A stretch of 64,000 nucleotides of DNA from the NCBI GenBank assembly GCA_036635835.1, contig JAVWPP010000002.1, positions 1 to 64,000 on the forward strand. Reading direction: 5' to 3'. Position 1 is the first letter of the stretch. Each line of letters opens with the position of its first letter. The notes beneath the pieces were generated by a model. It did no database searches, was not told where the DNA came from, and was given only the letters and a program-made list of their open reading frames with translations. The stretch comes from JAVWPP01 sp036635835. Lineage in GTDB: Bacteria; Bacillota; Clostridia; TANB77; CAG-465. Shown one piece after another: positions 16,362 to 25,318 of this stretch. The position numbers and the translations under genes were made by a program.

Positions 16362-16390
16362 TAGACAGCAAAATATAAATATGATAAAAT
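16362..16390 (+). promoter_or_regulatory. Promoter of ftsEX
   Basis: TAGACA (16362-16367), a 17-bp spacer and TAAAAT (16385-16390) preceded by TGa. A nine-base mini-frame ATGAAAAAATGA overlaps the ftsE start region. Confidence 0.7.
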
Positions 16391-16414
16391 CAAAGTGGAG
16401 AGGTATATGAAAAA

Positions 16415-17182
16415 ATGATAGAATTTAAAAACGTAACAAAACAATATGATCATGGTGTTACCGCACTAGATAGCATTAATATAAAAATAGAAAAAGGTGA
16501 GTTCGTATTTTTTGTAGGGCCATCAGGTTCTGGAAAATCTACTTTGCTAAAATTAATAATAAAAGAAGAAGACCCAACTCGAGGAACAGTTATAGTCAAC
16601 GCAAACGATCTAACAAATATGAAAGACAAAAACATACCATTTTTAAGAAGAAATATAGGATTTGTGTTTCAAGATTTTAGATTAATATATGATAGAACAG
16701 TATATGAAAATATAGCATTTGCACTTCATGTAATTGAAGCAAAAGAAAGTGATATAACAAAAAAAGTAAGAGAAGTTTTAGAATTAGTAGGACTTAGTAC
16801 AAAAGCTTATGCATTTCCAAATCAGCTTTCAGGTGGAGAGCAGCAAAGAGTTTCATTAGCAAGAGCAATTGTAACAAACCCACCTATTGTAATAGCAGAT
16901 GAACCTACAGGAAATCTTGATTCGGATACGGCTGTGGATATCATGAATAGATTATATGATTTAAACAGCAAAGGCACAACAGTTATTGTTGTAAGCCATG
17001 ATAGAGATATGATTACAAAGTCTGGAATGAGAGTTATACAAATGAATAAAGGCAAAGTAATAGCAGATGAAAAAATGACAAGAAGTGTAACTGAAAATGT
17101 AAATGTGAATATAAAAACAGAAGCTAACAATCAAGACAAACCTTATAGCAGTCGTAGAATGAACATGGGAGGTGGTTTTTAA
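16415..17182 (+). CDS. ftsE: Cell division ABC ATPase FtsE
   Basis: Cytoplasmic ATPase that, with FtsX, controls peptidoglycan hydrolases at the septum. 255 residues. Walker A GPSGSGKST, Q-loop GFVFQDFRL, signature LSGGEQQRVSLARA, Walker B VIADEPTGNLD and the switch His in VVSHDRD are all intact. An additional C-terminal tail of about 30 residues (EANNQDKPYSSRRMNMGGGF) extends past the ATPase core. Start ATG with GGAGAGGT upstream. Its TAA overlaps the ftsX ATG (TAATG). Confidence 0.96.
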   Translation: MIEFKNVTKQYDHGVTALDSINIKIEKGEFVFFVGPSGSGKSTLLKLIIKEEDPTRGTVIVNANDLTNMKDKNIPFLRRNIGFVFQDFRLIYDRTVYENIAFALHVIEAKESDITKKVREVLELVGLSTKAYAFPNQLSGGEQQRVSLARAIVTNPPIVIADEPTGNLDSDTAVDIMNRLYDLNSKGTTVIVVSHDRDMITKSGMRVIQMNKGKVIADEKMTRSVTENVNVNIKTEANNQDKPYSSRRMNMGGGF

Positions 17183-18078
17183 TGAGTAGTGCAAAATATT
17201 TATTTACAGAAGGTGTAACAAACATTAAAAAACATGGTTCAAAATCTGTATCAACACTATTTGTAATAGGTGCAACAATGCTTATACTTGGGCTATTTAT
17301 CTTAATGTATTCTAATGTAAATTATTTAATGAATACTATAGAGAATGAACAAGGATTACAAGCATTTATAAAAGATGATCTAACATCTAACAATAGAATA
17401 GATACAATTAAAAATCAAATAGAAAAAATAAAAGGTGTTTTAAATGTCGAATACATGGACAAAGAAGCAGCTTTTCAAGACGCAAAAAATATGTTTAAAG
17501 GGCAAGAATATTTATTAGACGGCCTATTAGATAAATCAAATATATTTCCAGCTTCATTTATAGTAAAAATCGGAGATTTAACACAATCTAAAAATATAGA
17601 AAAAGCATTAAGTGAAATAGATGGAATATATAAAGTTAGATATAGCGAAACAACTATACAGTCAATTATGTCTATTTCACAAGTAACAAATATAGTATTA
17701 GTAGGCTTAGGAAGTGTTATGCTTATTGTTTCAATATTTATAATTTCAAATACAATTAAACTTGCATTAAACTCAAATCAAAGAGAAATATTTATAATGA
17801 GATACATAGGAGCAACTAATAAATTTATAAGAACTCCATTTGTTATAGAAGGTGTATTCTTAGGGCTTTTAGGAGCATTTACATCATGGGTTATAGTATC
17901 GCTTATATATATAACTTTATATGCAAAATTACCGCAAGTATCATCTGCTATAGGAACATATGGATTAATACCATACTCTAAATTATGGTATTCAGTATTA
18001 GGAATTAACCTATTATTAGGATTCTTAGTGGGATACATAGGAAGTAAAGTTTCAATTAAAAAATATTTAAAAGCGTAG
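17182..18078 (+). CDS. ftsX: Cell division membrane protein FtsX
   Basis: Four-helix membrane partner of FtsE with a large extracellular domain that contacts murein hydrolase regulators. 298 residues. TM1 is near 22-44, the extracellular domain about 50-165, and TM2-4 in the C-terminal half (about 172-195, 225-250, 268-292). The conserved cytoplasmic loop RQEIFIMRYIGAT-like segment reads REIFIMRYIGATNKFIRTPF. It begins within the ftsE stop codon. Two secreted coiled-coil M23 enzymes follow directly, the expected FtsX clients. Confidence 0.95.
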   Translation: MSSAKYLFTEGVTNIKKHGSKSVSTLFVIGATMLILGLFILMYSNVNYLMNTIENEQGLQAFIKDDLTSNNRIDTIKNQIEKIKGVLNVEYMDKEAAFQDAKNMFKGQEYLLDGLLDKSNIFPASFIVKIGDLTQSKNIEKALSEIDGIYKVRYSETTIQSIMSISQVTNIVLVGLGSVMLIVSIFIISNTIKLALNSNQREIFIMRYIGATNKFIRTPFVIEGVFLGLLGAFTSWVIVSLIYITLYAKLPQVSSAIGTYGLIPYSKLWYSVLGINLLLGFLVGYIGSKVSIKKYLKA

Positions 18079-18107
18079 AGATACAAATATTTAGAAGGAG
18101 AAAATAT

Positions 18108-19286
18108 ATGAAAAAAGTATTTAAAAATGTGATTTTGTTAGTGGTTATATTAATTACTTTTAACTTAAATAATGTTTTTGCAAAAAGCGTAACAGATTAT
18201 CAAAAAGACATAGAAGCATATCAAAAAAATATAGATAATGTAAAAAAACAATTGGAAAACAATCAGAATAAGCTTGGAGGAATTGAAAGAGAAGTTAATT
18301 CATTAAGAATTGAATTATTAGATTTAAATTCTCAAATAGAAGTACAAAATACAAGTTTAGAAAAATTAGTAGCTGAATCAGATTCTGTAAAAAGTAGTAT
18401 GGAAGCTAACCAAAAATTAATTAGCAACGCTACTGACAAACAAGAAGGTGCAGAAGATTTGCTTCAAATAAGGCTTAGAGCAATTTATGAAAATGGTGCA
18501 ACAGATCCGTGGGAACTATTATTTTCTTCTTCAAGTATAATGCAGTATTTTGAAAAGAAAAAAGTAATTGCTGCAATAACTGAGCATGATAAGAATTTAA
18601 TAGATTCTGTTTCAAATCAAAAAGAGTATTTAAATGGAATACAAAAAGAAATAGAGCTTCAAAAAATTAAACTAGATCAAATAACTTTTGATAAAGAAAA
18701 AACAGCAGAAGCTTTAAAAACATCTAAAAACGTAATGGAATCAAGAACAGTACAACTAAATTCAAACAAGCAGATGATTAATTCATTAAACGCTACATTA
18801 CAAAAAGAAGAACAAGCTTTAAGTGAAAAACTAGCTGCTGAAATAATAAAACTACAACAAGAGTCAGGCAATATAGTAAGTGAAAAAGGTTTTGTATGGC
18901 CTTTTCCAACATGGAGAAGTGTATTCTGTGGATTTAATGGATATCCAGGACATACAGGTATAGATATTTCACCTAGCAAATCGCTACAAAATAAATCTAT
19001 AGTTGCTGCAAAATCAGGTAAAGTTATCAGAGCAGTATCAGGAAAAGGCAATACATATCCTTGGAGTTATGATTATGGAAATTATATAATAATAGATCAT
19101 GGTAACGGCGAAAGTACTCTATATGGCCATTTATCCTCTCTTAATGTATCAAGTGGACAATTTGTTGTACAAGGACAAAAAATAGGTGTATGTGGAAATA
19201 CTGGCTATTCAACAGGCTTACATCTACATTTCGAAGTGAGAATAGGTGGAAGACCTAAAAACCCATTAAATTATGTTAAATACTAA
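18108..19286 (+). CDS. Secreted coiled-coil M23 (LytM-type) murein hydrolase, probable FtsEX effector (copy 1)
   Basis: 392 residues. Signal peptide about 1-26 (ending NNVFAKS), a long coiled coil (about 27-265) and a C-terminal M23 domain (about 275-392). The overall plan is that of EnvC, but all zinc and active-site residues look present: H and D in GHTGIDIS, YGHLSS, and HLHFEVRIGG. It is therefore probably an active endopeptidase rather than a pure activator. It is 29 bp after ftsX, so co-transcription with ftsEX is likely. FtsX probably binds the coiled coil and releases autoinhibition, as in other FtsEX systems. Confidence 0.9.
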   Translation: MKKVFKNVILLVVILITFNLNNVFAKSVTDYQKDIEAYQKNIDNVKKQLENNQNKLGGIEREVNSLRIELLDLNSQIEVQNTSLEKLVAESDSVKSSMEANQKLISNATDKQEGAEDLLQIRLRAIYENGATDPWELLFSSSSIMQYFEKKKVIAAITEHDKNLIDSVSNQKEYLNGIQKEIELQKIKLDQITFDKEKTAEALKTSKNVMESRTVQLNSNKQMINSLNATLQKEEQALSEKLAAEIIKLQQESGNIVSEKGFVWPFPTWRSVFCGFNGYPGHTGIDISPSKSLQNKSIVAAKSGKVIRAVSGKGNTYPWSYDYGNYIIIDHGNGESTLYGHLSSLNVSSGQFVVQGQKIGVCGNTGYSTGLHLHFEVRIGGRPKNPLNYVKY

Positions 19287-19356
19287 ATAGTTTATGCATA
19301 AAACAAAGAAATAAATTATGTAAGTAATTAAATATAAAATTATAACGGAGGAGTAT

Positions 19357-20568
19357 ATGAAATTAAAAAATAAAATGAAAACAAGTATGTTAACTATAAT
19401 TCTAATTATTTTTTCTTCTACCGTAGTGCTTGCAAACCAACAGCCTAAAAGCTTTGAAGCTGAATTAGAAAAAGTAAAGACTAAACTTGAAAAAAACAAT
19501 TCAAAACTAGAGGGCGTAGACAGAGAAATAAATGCATTGCTAATACAAATTTGTGATTTAGATGTGCAAATAGCTAAAATAGATTCTCAAAATGAAAAAA
19601 TAGATGTTAAAGCAGAGGAAACTAAAAAAGAGATCGTAGTAAATAATGAAAAAATAACTAAGCTAGACGAAATAGTAAAAACAGACACATTATATTATGA
19701 GCAAAGATTAAGGAGTATTTACGAAAACGGTGCTGTTAATTTTCTAGATATAATGTTTACTTCTAAGAATTTTGTAGATTATATAAAAAAATATAACATA
19801 TTAGTAGCAATTATAGAAGAGGACAAAAGAACCTATGTTAATATAAATACTAAACAAGAGCAAGTAGAAAAAGCTAAAAAAAATATTGAAATTAAGAATT
19901 TGCAATTAGATCAATTAAAAGAAGAAAAACAAGCTACAACAAATGAACTAGTAAAGCAAAGAGATATAAGAAAAAGATATATTGATGATTTAGAAGCAAA
20001 TAAAGAAAAGCTAGCAATTCAAAATAAATTATTAGTTAAACAAGAAGATGAATTGAATGCTGAAATAACAAACGAATTATTAAAACTTCTTGCAGAAGTA
20101 AGGCGTAATGACCCAACAATAATAGCAGGAACTCCTAATGCTGCTGGCTTTACGTGGCCAGTTCCAGCAGGCGGCGTTGTAACTGCAGGTTTTCCAACAT
20201 ATCCTGCAACATTTGGTGGTGGAAAACATGATGGCTTGGATATTGCACCAACAGCAACTATGTCTAGAGCTGTTGTTGCATGTAAAGGCGGAAAAGTAAT
20301 AAAAGCTGTTACAGATAGACCACAAAATACATATCCGTATTCAATGCAATATGGTAATCACATTGTACTGTTACACGAAGATGGTGTTACAACGTCTCTA
20401 TATGGGCATTTAGCATCTGCAAATGTACAATTAGGAGATACAGTAACAGTAGGACAGCAAATAGGTGTAATAGGAAGTAGCGGATATTCTACAGGTGCGC
20501 ATTTACATTTCGAAATAAGAATAAATGGAATAGCGCAAAATCCTTTATCATATATTACAAAGCCTTAA
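19357..20568 (+). CDS. Secreted coiled-coil M23 murein hydrolase, paralogue (copy 2)
   Basis: 403 residues with the same architecture as the preceding gene: signal peptide ending VVLANQQ, a coiled coil to about 250, then an M23 domain. Catalytic motifs are present: KHDGLDIAPTA, LYGHLAS and AHLHFEIRING. Matching stretches between the copies (LEGVDREINAL / LGGIEREVNSL; RLRSIYENGAVN / RLRAIYENGATD) show tandem duplication, now clearly diverged. Start ATG with CGGAGG upstream. A terminator follows. Two active hydrolases behind one FtsEX may divide labour between vegetative septation and sporulation, which is inference. Confidence 0.9.
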   Translation: MKLKNKMKTSMLTIILIIFSSTVVLANQQPKSFEAELEKVKTKLEKNNSKLEGVDREINALLIQICDLDVQIAKIDSQNEKIDVKAEETKKEIVVNNEKITKLDEIVKTDTLYYEQRLRSIYENGAVNFLDIMFTSKNFVDYIKKYNILVAIIEEDKRTYVNINTKQEQVEKAKKNIEIKNLQLDQLKEEKQATTNELVKQRDIRKRYIDDLEANKEKLAIQNKLLVKQEDELNAEITNELLKLLAEVRRNDPTIIAGTPNAAGFTWPVPAGGVVTAGFPTYPATFGGGKHDGLDIAPTATMSRAVVACKGGKVIKAVTDRPQNTYPYSMQYGNHIVLLHEDGVTTSLYGHLASANVQLGDTVTVGQQIGVIGSSGYSTGAHLHFEIRINGIAQNPLSYITKP

Positions 20569-20582
20569 AATAAAGAAATATA

Positions 20583-20617
20583 AAGAGTTTATGTATTAGT
20601 ACATAAACTTTTTTTGT
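20583..20617 (+). terminator. Terminator of the ftsEX-hydrolase cluster
   Basis: AAGTTTATGTA-like stem (AGTTTATGTA/TACATAAACT), 4-nt loop TTAG, then T7. Confidence 0.87.
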
Positions 20618-20650
20618 CGAAATTTGAATAACGGTTTTTTCTTTTTTTCA

Positions 20651-20679
20651 TTGACTTTGAATAATCACGGTGTTAGAAT
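20651..20679 (+). promoter_or_regulatory. Promoter of the Tad-like operon
   Basis: TTGACT (20651-20656), a 17-bp spacer and TAGAAT (20674-20679), upstream of an AAAGGAGG ribosome-binding site for the first gene. Confidence 0.75.
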
Positions 20680-20703
20680 AGTGCAAGCAAAGGAGGAAAG
20701 ACA

Positions 20704-21492
20704 ATGATAATGATAGTAGTTTTAATATTGTCTATAAGTTTAATCAGTTTATACAATACCCTAAGTATAAAAAAACAATTTTATAGCGATCAAAAAACCA
20801 ATAAATTTTACAAATCTAAATTTTTAAAAAAATTAAATGTCGGTTTAGGCCTGTGTAGCATAACGAAAAAAATAAGTTTAAAGACGTATGTTACATTCAA
20901 AGTATTTTTATCAATAATATTTTCACTAATATTTTATATTAATTCACAAAGTTTAGCACAAACATTTTGTTACTGGGCATTAATATTTTTCATAATTGAT
21001 ATATATCTAATAGTTCGTGTAAAAGATGAAAATAATAATATTGTTAATACTATATATAATATAAGTGAAATTTTTTATCAGCTTTTAGAAGCAGAAGTTC
21101 CATATAAAGATGTCTTGGAAATTGTTATAGATGTTATAGATAACAAAAAGTTTAAATATGAGTTCACAGAATTTGTATTTAAATATAAAAGACAAGGATA
21201 TAATTTAGAACTTGCTTCAAAATCAATTTTATCAATTTACGATAGTGATGAATTAAACCGTTTTATCGAAACTTTAAAATGTAGTTTTACAGAAGAAACT
21301 CTAAAAGAAAATCTCAAAGATTTTTTATCACAATTGGCATACCGAAAAATGAACTATTTTAAGTCTATGATAGCTAAGAAAAGAGTTACTGTAATGATTT
21401 CTATTCTTATGATTTTAGTAAGTATAATGAGCATTATAACTTATCCAATAATAATAGAACTAACTAATAGTATCAGTACTATCTTTTGCTAG
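20704..21492 (+). CDS. T2SSF-domain inner-membrane platform protein (TadB/TadC-like)
   Basis: 262 residues. Membrane segments lie at the N-terminus (2-20), in the middle (about 75-110) and at the C-terminus (about 225-250). The C-terminal half has the type II secretion F pattern: NISEIFYQLLEAEVPYKDVL, FKYKRQGYNLELASK, NRFIETLKCSFTEETLKENL, then AKKRVTVMISILMIL. Such proteins form the membrane platform of type IV/Tad pilus machines. Only one F-type protein is present, where classic Tad loci carry TadB and TadC. It is the first gene of an eight-gene run with very tight spacing. Confidence 0.72.
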   Translation: MIMIVVLILSISLISLYNTLSIKKQFYSDQKTNKFYKSKFLKKLNVGLGLCSITKKISLKTYVTFKVFLSIIFSLIFYINSQSLAQTFCYWALIFFIIDIYLIVRVKDENNNIVNTIYNISEIFYQLLEAEVPYKDVLEIVIDVIDNKKFKYEFTEFVFKYKRQGYNLELASKSILSIYDSDELNRFIETLKCSFTEETLKENLKDFLSQLAYRKMNYFKSMIAKKRVTVMISILMILVSIMSIITYPIIIELTNSISTIFC

Positions 21493-21505
21493 AAAGGAGC
21501 ACCAA

Positions 21506-21724
21506 ATGAATAATAAAAAAGTAAGCAAAAATGAAAACAAAAAATTAAAAAAGAGAGGATCTGAAGTGATACAGTTTGTTTTACTAACTGTTATTTCATC
21601 AATTGTTATCATAGCAATTGTATATCCTACATTTAGAAATCTAACAGCTGCTACAAGTGGAAAATTAGAAATGTGGTTTAACGAGACAATTGAAACAATA
21701 ATGCCCAATGCTTTAGAATGTTAA
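21506..21724 (+). CDS. Flp-like small pilin candidate
   Basis: 72 residues with a Lys-rich N-terminus (about 23 residues), then KRGSEVIQFVLLTVISSIVI, matching the class IVb prepilin plan of a basic leader, Gly cleavage site and hydrophobic helix. The helix opens with SEVIQF rather than the usual ATAIEY of Flp, so Glu+5 is replaced. A short amphipathic tail ends in Cys. It lies 13 bp after the platform gene and just before cpaB, the expected neighbour order. Probable major or minor subunit; secretion untested. Confidence 0.6.
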   Translation: MNNKKVSKNENKKLKKRGSEVIQFVLLTVISSIVIIAIVYPTFRNLTAATSGKLEMWFNETIETIMPNALEC

Positions 21725-21728
21725 TTAA

Positions 21729-22391
21729 ATGAGAAAGGATAAGAAAATAATTATAATTTGTGTTTTATCTATAATTTTGTATATATTTATTACCTATATA
21801 ATAGGCTTGGTATCAGTAAATAAAAGTCAATTTGCAGAGATATATATGTTAAAAAATGATGTTATTAGAGGCCAAAAAATAAATGAATCAAGCATAAATA
21901 AAATTAGTGTATACAAAAAAGATATAAAAGTAATACCTAATATGGACTATACAGTTTCTAATAAAGTATCAAAAGAAAATCTTAAAAAAGGACAAATTTT
22001 AGATAAAAATATGTTTATTGAAGAGAAAGATTATTTAAAAAGCTCTAGTAACAAGGAGTTAATATCTATATCAATTAAAGAAGCTAGTGATGTTTCAGGA
22101 TATTTAATTAAGAAAGATAGCATTGTTAATATGTATGTTACAGCTAAAAGTAAATATGTAGAGGATATTGTAAATTCAAAAAAAATACTCAAAACTGAAT
22201 CGGGTTTTTCAACTATTGAACTACTTAAAGATATCAAAATCATAAAGGTTATTGATAAAAACGGAGTTGAAGTTACTAGCGGTGATAATAAAATTTATGA
22301 TGAAGTTATTATAGAAGTTAATAAAGAAGATGCTATTTTATTAAATAATTTAAAAAGTTATAGTGAATTTTCTTTTACATTAGTGAGATAA
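21729..22391 (+). CDS. cpaB: CpaB/RcpC-like SAF-domain pilus assembly protein
   Basis: 220 residues. One N-terminal membrane helix (about 6-27), then a SAF-like segment: MLKNDVIRGQKINESSINK, VSKENLKKGQILDKNMF. A C-terminal RcpC-like region follows (ELISISIKEASDVSGYLIK, ending NNLKSYSEFSFTLVR). CpaB proteins assist Flp pilus assembly, probably by binding the wall through SAF. Length is close to Firmicute CpaB. It overlaps the next start by one base (TAATG). This is the firmest evidence that the locus is Tad-related. Confidence 0.75.
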   Translation: MRKDKKIIIICVLSIILYIFITYIIGLVSVNKSQFAEIYMLKNDVIRGQKINESSINKISVYKKDIKVIPNMDYTVSNKVSKENLKKGQILDKNMFIEEKDYLKSSSNKELISISIKEASDVSGYLIKKDSIVNMYVTAKSKYVEDIVNSKKILKTESGFSTIELLKDIKIIKVIDKNGVEVTSGDNKIYDEVIIEVNKEDAILLNNLKSYSEFSFTLVR

Positions 22392-22822
22392 TGAAAGTAT
22401 GTTATTTAAGAAAAAAAGATGATATAGAATATGATCCAATAATTCTATCATTAAATATGTATATTAAAAATAAATTAATCGAAAAAATAGATGAACAATA
22501 TTATTGTAAAGATGAAGTGAAAATAAAAGATCCGGTGGATGTATATATAATTTTTTCGGATAACTTCAGAACATTTTGCGAATTATACAATCAAATTGAA
22601 GATAAAAGCAAAATAATGTTGTTTACAAATAATGCAGATGCTTCATTTATTATAATGTGTTTAAAATTCATAAAAAGTGTTGCATATCTAAGAATAAAGC
22701 CTATGTTTTGTGAAGCTTCTAATGAATACGAAAAATACAATCTAATAAATACAAAAAGATTAACTAAAAGTATATTAGGTTTTATAAAAAGTATAGAATA
22801 TGAAGAAACACTTAAGGAATAA
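22391..22822 (+). CDS. Unknown small cytoplasmic protein in the Tad-like operon
   Basis: 143 residues, no membrane helix or signal peptide. Alternating strand and helix pattern: VDVYIIFSDNF, SKIMLFTNNADASFIIMC, SVAYLRIKPMF, which could be a small Rossmann or receiver-like fold. TadZ/CpaE proteins carry an atypical receiver domain, so this may be a stand-alone equivalent without the ATPase half; that is inference only. The start overlaps the cpaB stop and the end overlaps the next gene by 23 bases. Confidence 0.6.
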   Translation: MKVCYLRKKDDIEYDPIILSLNMYIKNKLIEKIDEQYYCKDEVKIKDPVDVYIIFSDNFRTFCELYNQIEDKSKIMLFTNNADASFIIMCLKFIKSVAYLRIKPMFCEASNEYEKYNLINTKRLTKSILGFIKSIEYEETLKE

Positions 22823-23336
22823 AATTATTATTGCTGCTGTAATAATAGGAGTAATAATAATAATCTTATTAGTTATGTTATCAAGAAATAGTGTAAAATA
22901 TGATAACAATCAAACTTCATATTTTGACATAAATACTTTGATAACAAATAGATATATAAAGGCTGAAAACAATTATGACTTAGTTATAATAGGTAGTAAT
23001 AAAAATGAAGTTGAAAATGGTTATTATGATGTAAAAATAATTAAAAATAAAGATAATTTAAAAATATATATAAATAAATTATGGAAAGATAATATCAATT
23101 ATACGTCCTTTGTTGATGAAGAATATATAGATCAAATATTTACCTTCATTGAAAAGGTCTATAAAAAACCAAATATCGCAGATTTTAAAACAAAAACAAT
23201 TATTAAAGAGACCTATACTGCGTATCAAAATAATAAAAAAGAAAATAAAATAAATGAAAATATGCAAAGTATTAAAAAAATCAAAAATATCAAAATGGAT
23301 TGTGAGGATGGTAAATTTCTAATAGAAATTACCTAA
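22800..23336 (+). CDS. Single-pass membrane protein of unknown function in the Tad-like operon
   Basis: 178 residues. Basic N-terminus (MKKHLRNK), one strong helix (about 8-27, rich in Ile and Val) and an extracellular part with little similarity to anything I recognise. The start ATG lies inside the preceding gene and no strong Shine-Dalgarno is visible, suggesting coupled translation. The 3' end lies 5 bases before the next start. The topology suits a minor assembly factor on the outer face. Confidence 0.6.
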   Translation: MKKHLRNKIIIAAVIIGVIIIILLVMLSRNSVKYDNNQTSYFDINTLITNRYIKAENNYDLVIIGSNKNEVENGYYDVKIIKNKDNLKIYINKLWKDNINYTSFVDEEYIDQIFTFIEKVYKKPNIADFKTKTIIKETYTAYQNNKKENKINENMQSIKKIKNIKMDCEDGKFLIEIT

Positions 23337-23341
23337 AAAAA

Positions 23342-24892
23342 ATGAGAATTATAGTTATATTAATAAGTTTATTTTTTACTAGTCACATAAGCGCAATGAG
23401 TTATGAGTTCGAGAAAATGATTAATATTGTAGGGATACCAAGGTATAACGTTCTAGGTCATGAATTAAATGAAGAATTGTATATTACATATAATCAATTT
23501 ATCTATGCAAGTCCTACTCAAATTACAGGTAGACAAAGATGGAAAAATGTTAATGAAGGAAGATGGACAGAAGGCGGAGGTATGTGGCGAGGTTCAGGAA
23601 ATAGAGGAGAGTATTATGCTATTGGAACAGATTATTCAGGAGTTGTAGTTCATAACTTTTATTTTCCTGTAGATCGTACACCTAAAATACCACCACATGA
23701 ATGGAATTATTGCAATTTTAACGGCGCGCTTAATTCATGGAATGATACGAGTAGATATAAATTTGCAGATCAATTAAGTCATATGAAAAATACCAATATA
23801 ATTTATGACAGAATTGATTACAATAATAATCATTGCAACCCATATGACTTGGTAGAATACCCAATAAACGCATTACAAATCAATTTAAATAGATGTCAAT
23901 TAGAATTAGCAGCAACATGGAATACAAATGGTGTTATTTTAATAAGAAGGTACATCGATGGAATATGGTGGGAAACCGTATTTCTAGTAAAACCAATGGC
24001 TGCAGATGTAAAACTAAATAGTGAAGTTAAATTTGATAAAAAACCGTTAACTTTAGATGAAAATACTAAAGAACTCTTTTTAGACGTTGAATTTGGCGCG
24101 AATGTTACTAACTATTCTGGTTATGCAAAAAAAGAGCATATAAAAGAGATTAAATCAGAGTTATATTTAGAAAATGAAAAACAAGATGAATTATCAATTA
24201 TTAAGAATGATAATGGCAGAAAAAAAGCAAGAATAAAAATAGATAGAAGTAAATTAGAAGTTGGAAAAGTAAATAGAGTTAAAATCAAGTCAAGTTCATA
24301 CATGATTACTGAATTTTCAGCAGACGGTATGTACAAAGATGAAAATACTCAATATTTAGAGATAGATGTTAAGAAACTAAGGCCCCCAAATCCCTTAGAA
24401 GATAAAGAAGTCAAAAGGCTTTATATAAATGGCGAAAATGAGTATTGCGTTTCAAATATTTTAAAACATGAAGATGTTCCTATTTTTCAAGGAGGACAAT
24501 ATATAGTTAATAAAATCACTTTTAGAGATAAAATACAAACTATAAAAGCAAACGATGACAGCAAGTTTTATAAAATTAATGAGAAACAATATATAAATGT
24601 TAAAAAAATCCCTATAGATACAGACAGTACATTAGCTTCATATGAAGATTTGAGAAATGAATCTGGCAACTATTTTAGAATTAATACTGCCGAGATATTA
24701 AAACCCTTAAAAGACCCTTATACAGTTAAATTTGAGTATAAATATGAAGATTTTGATTATAACTGTTGTTATCAATTTAATGTAATAGGCAATATACTGA
24801 ACAATTTCAATTATAATTTCACTTCAAAAAACCCTGAAAAATACAATAAGGAGAGTATATATAATTGGTTAAACATAAAAAAAGCGGAATGA
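23342..24892 (+). CDS. Large secreted protein of unknown function in the Tad-like operon
   Basis: 516 residues. A signal peptide (about 1-20, ISLFFTSHISAMS) is followed by a Trp/Tyr/Gly-rich region with RQRWKNVNEGRWTEGGGMW, then a beta-rich remainder. There is no C-terminal anchor or sortase motif. It is the only large exported protein in the operon and a plausible pilus-associated adhesin or tip protein; no homologue is recognised. The final 28 bases overlap the next gene. Confidence 0.62.
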   Translation: MRIIVILISLFFTSHISAMSYEFEKMINIVGIPRYNVLGHELNEELYITYNQFIYASPTQITGRQRWKNVNEGRWTEGGGMWRGSGNRGEYYAIGTDYSGVVVHNFYFPVDRTPKIPPHEWNYCNFNGALNSWNDTSRYKFADQLSHMKNTNIIYDRIDYNNNHCNPYDLVEYPINALQINLNRCQLELAATWNTNGVILIRRYIDGIWWETVFLVKPMAADVKLNSEVKFDKKPLTLDENTKELFLDVEFGANVTNYSGYAKKEHIKEIKSELYLENEKQDELSIIKNDNGRKKARIKIDRSKLEVGKVNRVKIKSSSYMITEFSADGMYKDENTQYLEIDVKKLRPPNPLEDKEVKRLYINGENEYCVSNILKHEDVPIFQGGQYIVNKITFRDKIQTIKANDDSKFYKINEKQYINVKKIPIDTDSTLASYEDLRNESGNYFRINTAEILKPLKDPYTVKFEYKYEDFDYNCCYQFNVIGNILNNFNYNFTSKNPEKYNKESIYNWLNIKKAE

Positions 24893-25317
24893 TTTATTTA
24901 TTAGCTATCGCAATTATTATAGCTTTATTCATGTTATTTTCATTATATATAATTGTTTTACAAAATTCAATAATAATTTCAAGCGTCAAAAATACAGTCT
25001 ATTATTTAGCACAAAATTCTATATTAGATTTTGATAAAGATAATTTAGGATTAGATAAATATGAAATTGATTTGATGGCGACAAGAAAACGAATAGAAAA
25101 TTTATTAAAACTAGAAGAAAAAAATTTCAAAAGGTTCGGAATTAAAAATGTAAGTATAGGCAATATTGAACTAGTAAAAAGCAAAAAAGATAAAGAAATA
25201 AATCAAATGATAATAGAAATGAATTTTGATGTCGAACCTATTATAATGAAGCAAAAAATAAAGACGAAAAAAATAAAAATGAAAGAATATATAAAAATGA
25301 ACTTGATGGAGATATAA
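24865..25317 (+). CDS. TadE/TadG-like pseudopilin candidate (TTG start)
   Basis: 150 residues starting at TTG 24865; AAGGAG at 24848-24853 lies 11 nt upstream. The N-terminus MVKHKKSG followed by a long hydrophobic helix (MIYLLAIAIIIALFMLFSLY) is the TadE-like plan: a basic leader with Gly, one helix, then an alpha/beta extracellular part. It overlaps the preceding gene by 28 bases. A gene with a similar plan follows after one base. Identification rests on topology and neighbours, not on sequence identity. Confidence 0.55.
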   Translation: MVKHKKSGMIYLLAIAIIIALFMLFSLYIIVLQNSIIISSVKNTVYYLAQNSILDFDKDNLGLDKYEIDLMATRKRIENLLKLEEKNFKRFGIKNVSIGNIELVKSKKDKEINQMIIEMNFDVEPIIMKQKIKTKKIKMKEYIKMNLMEI

Positions 25318-25318
25318 G

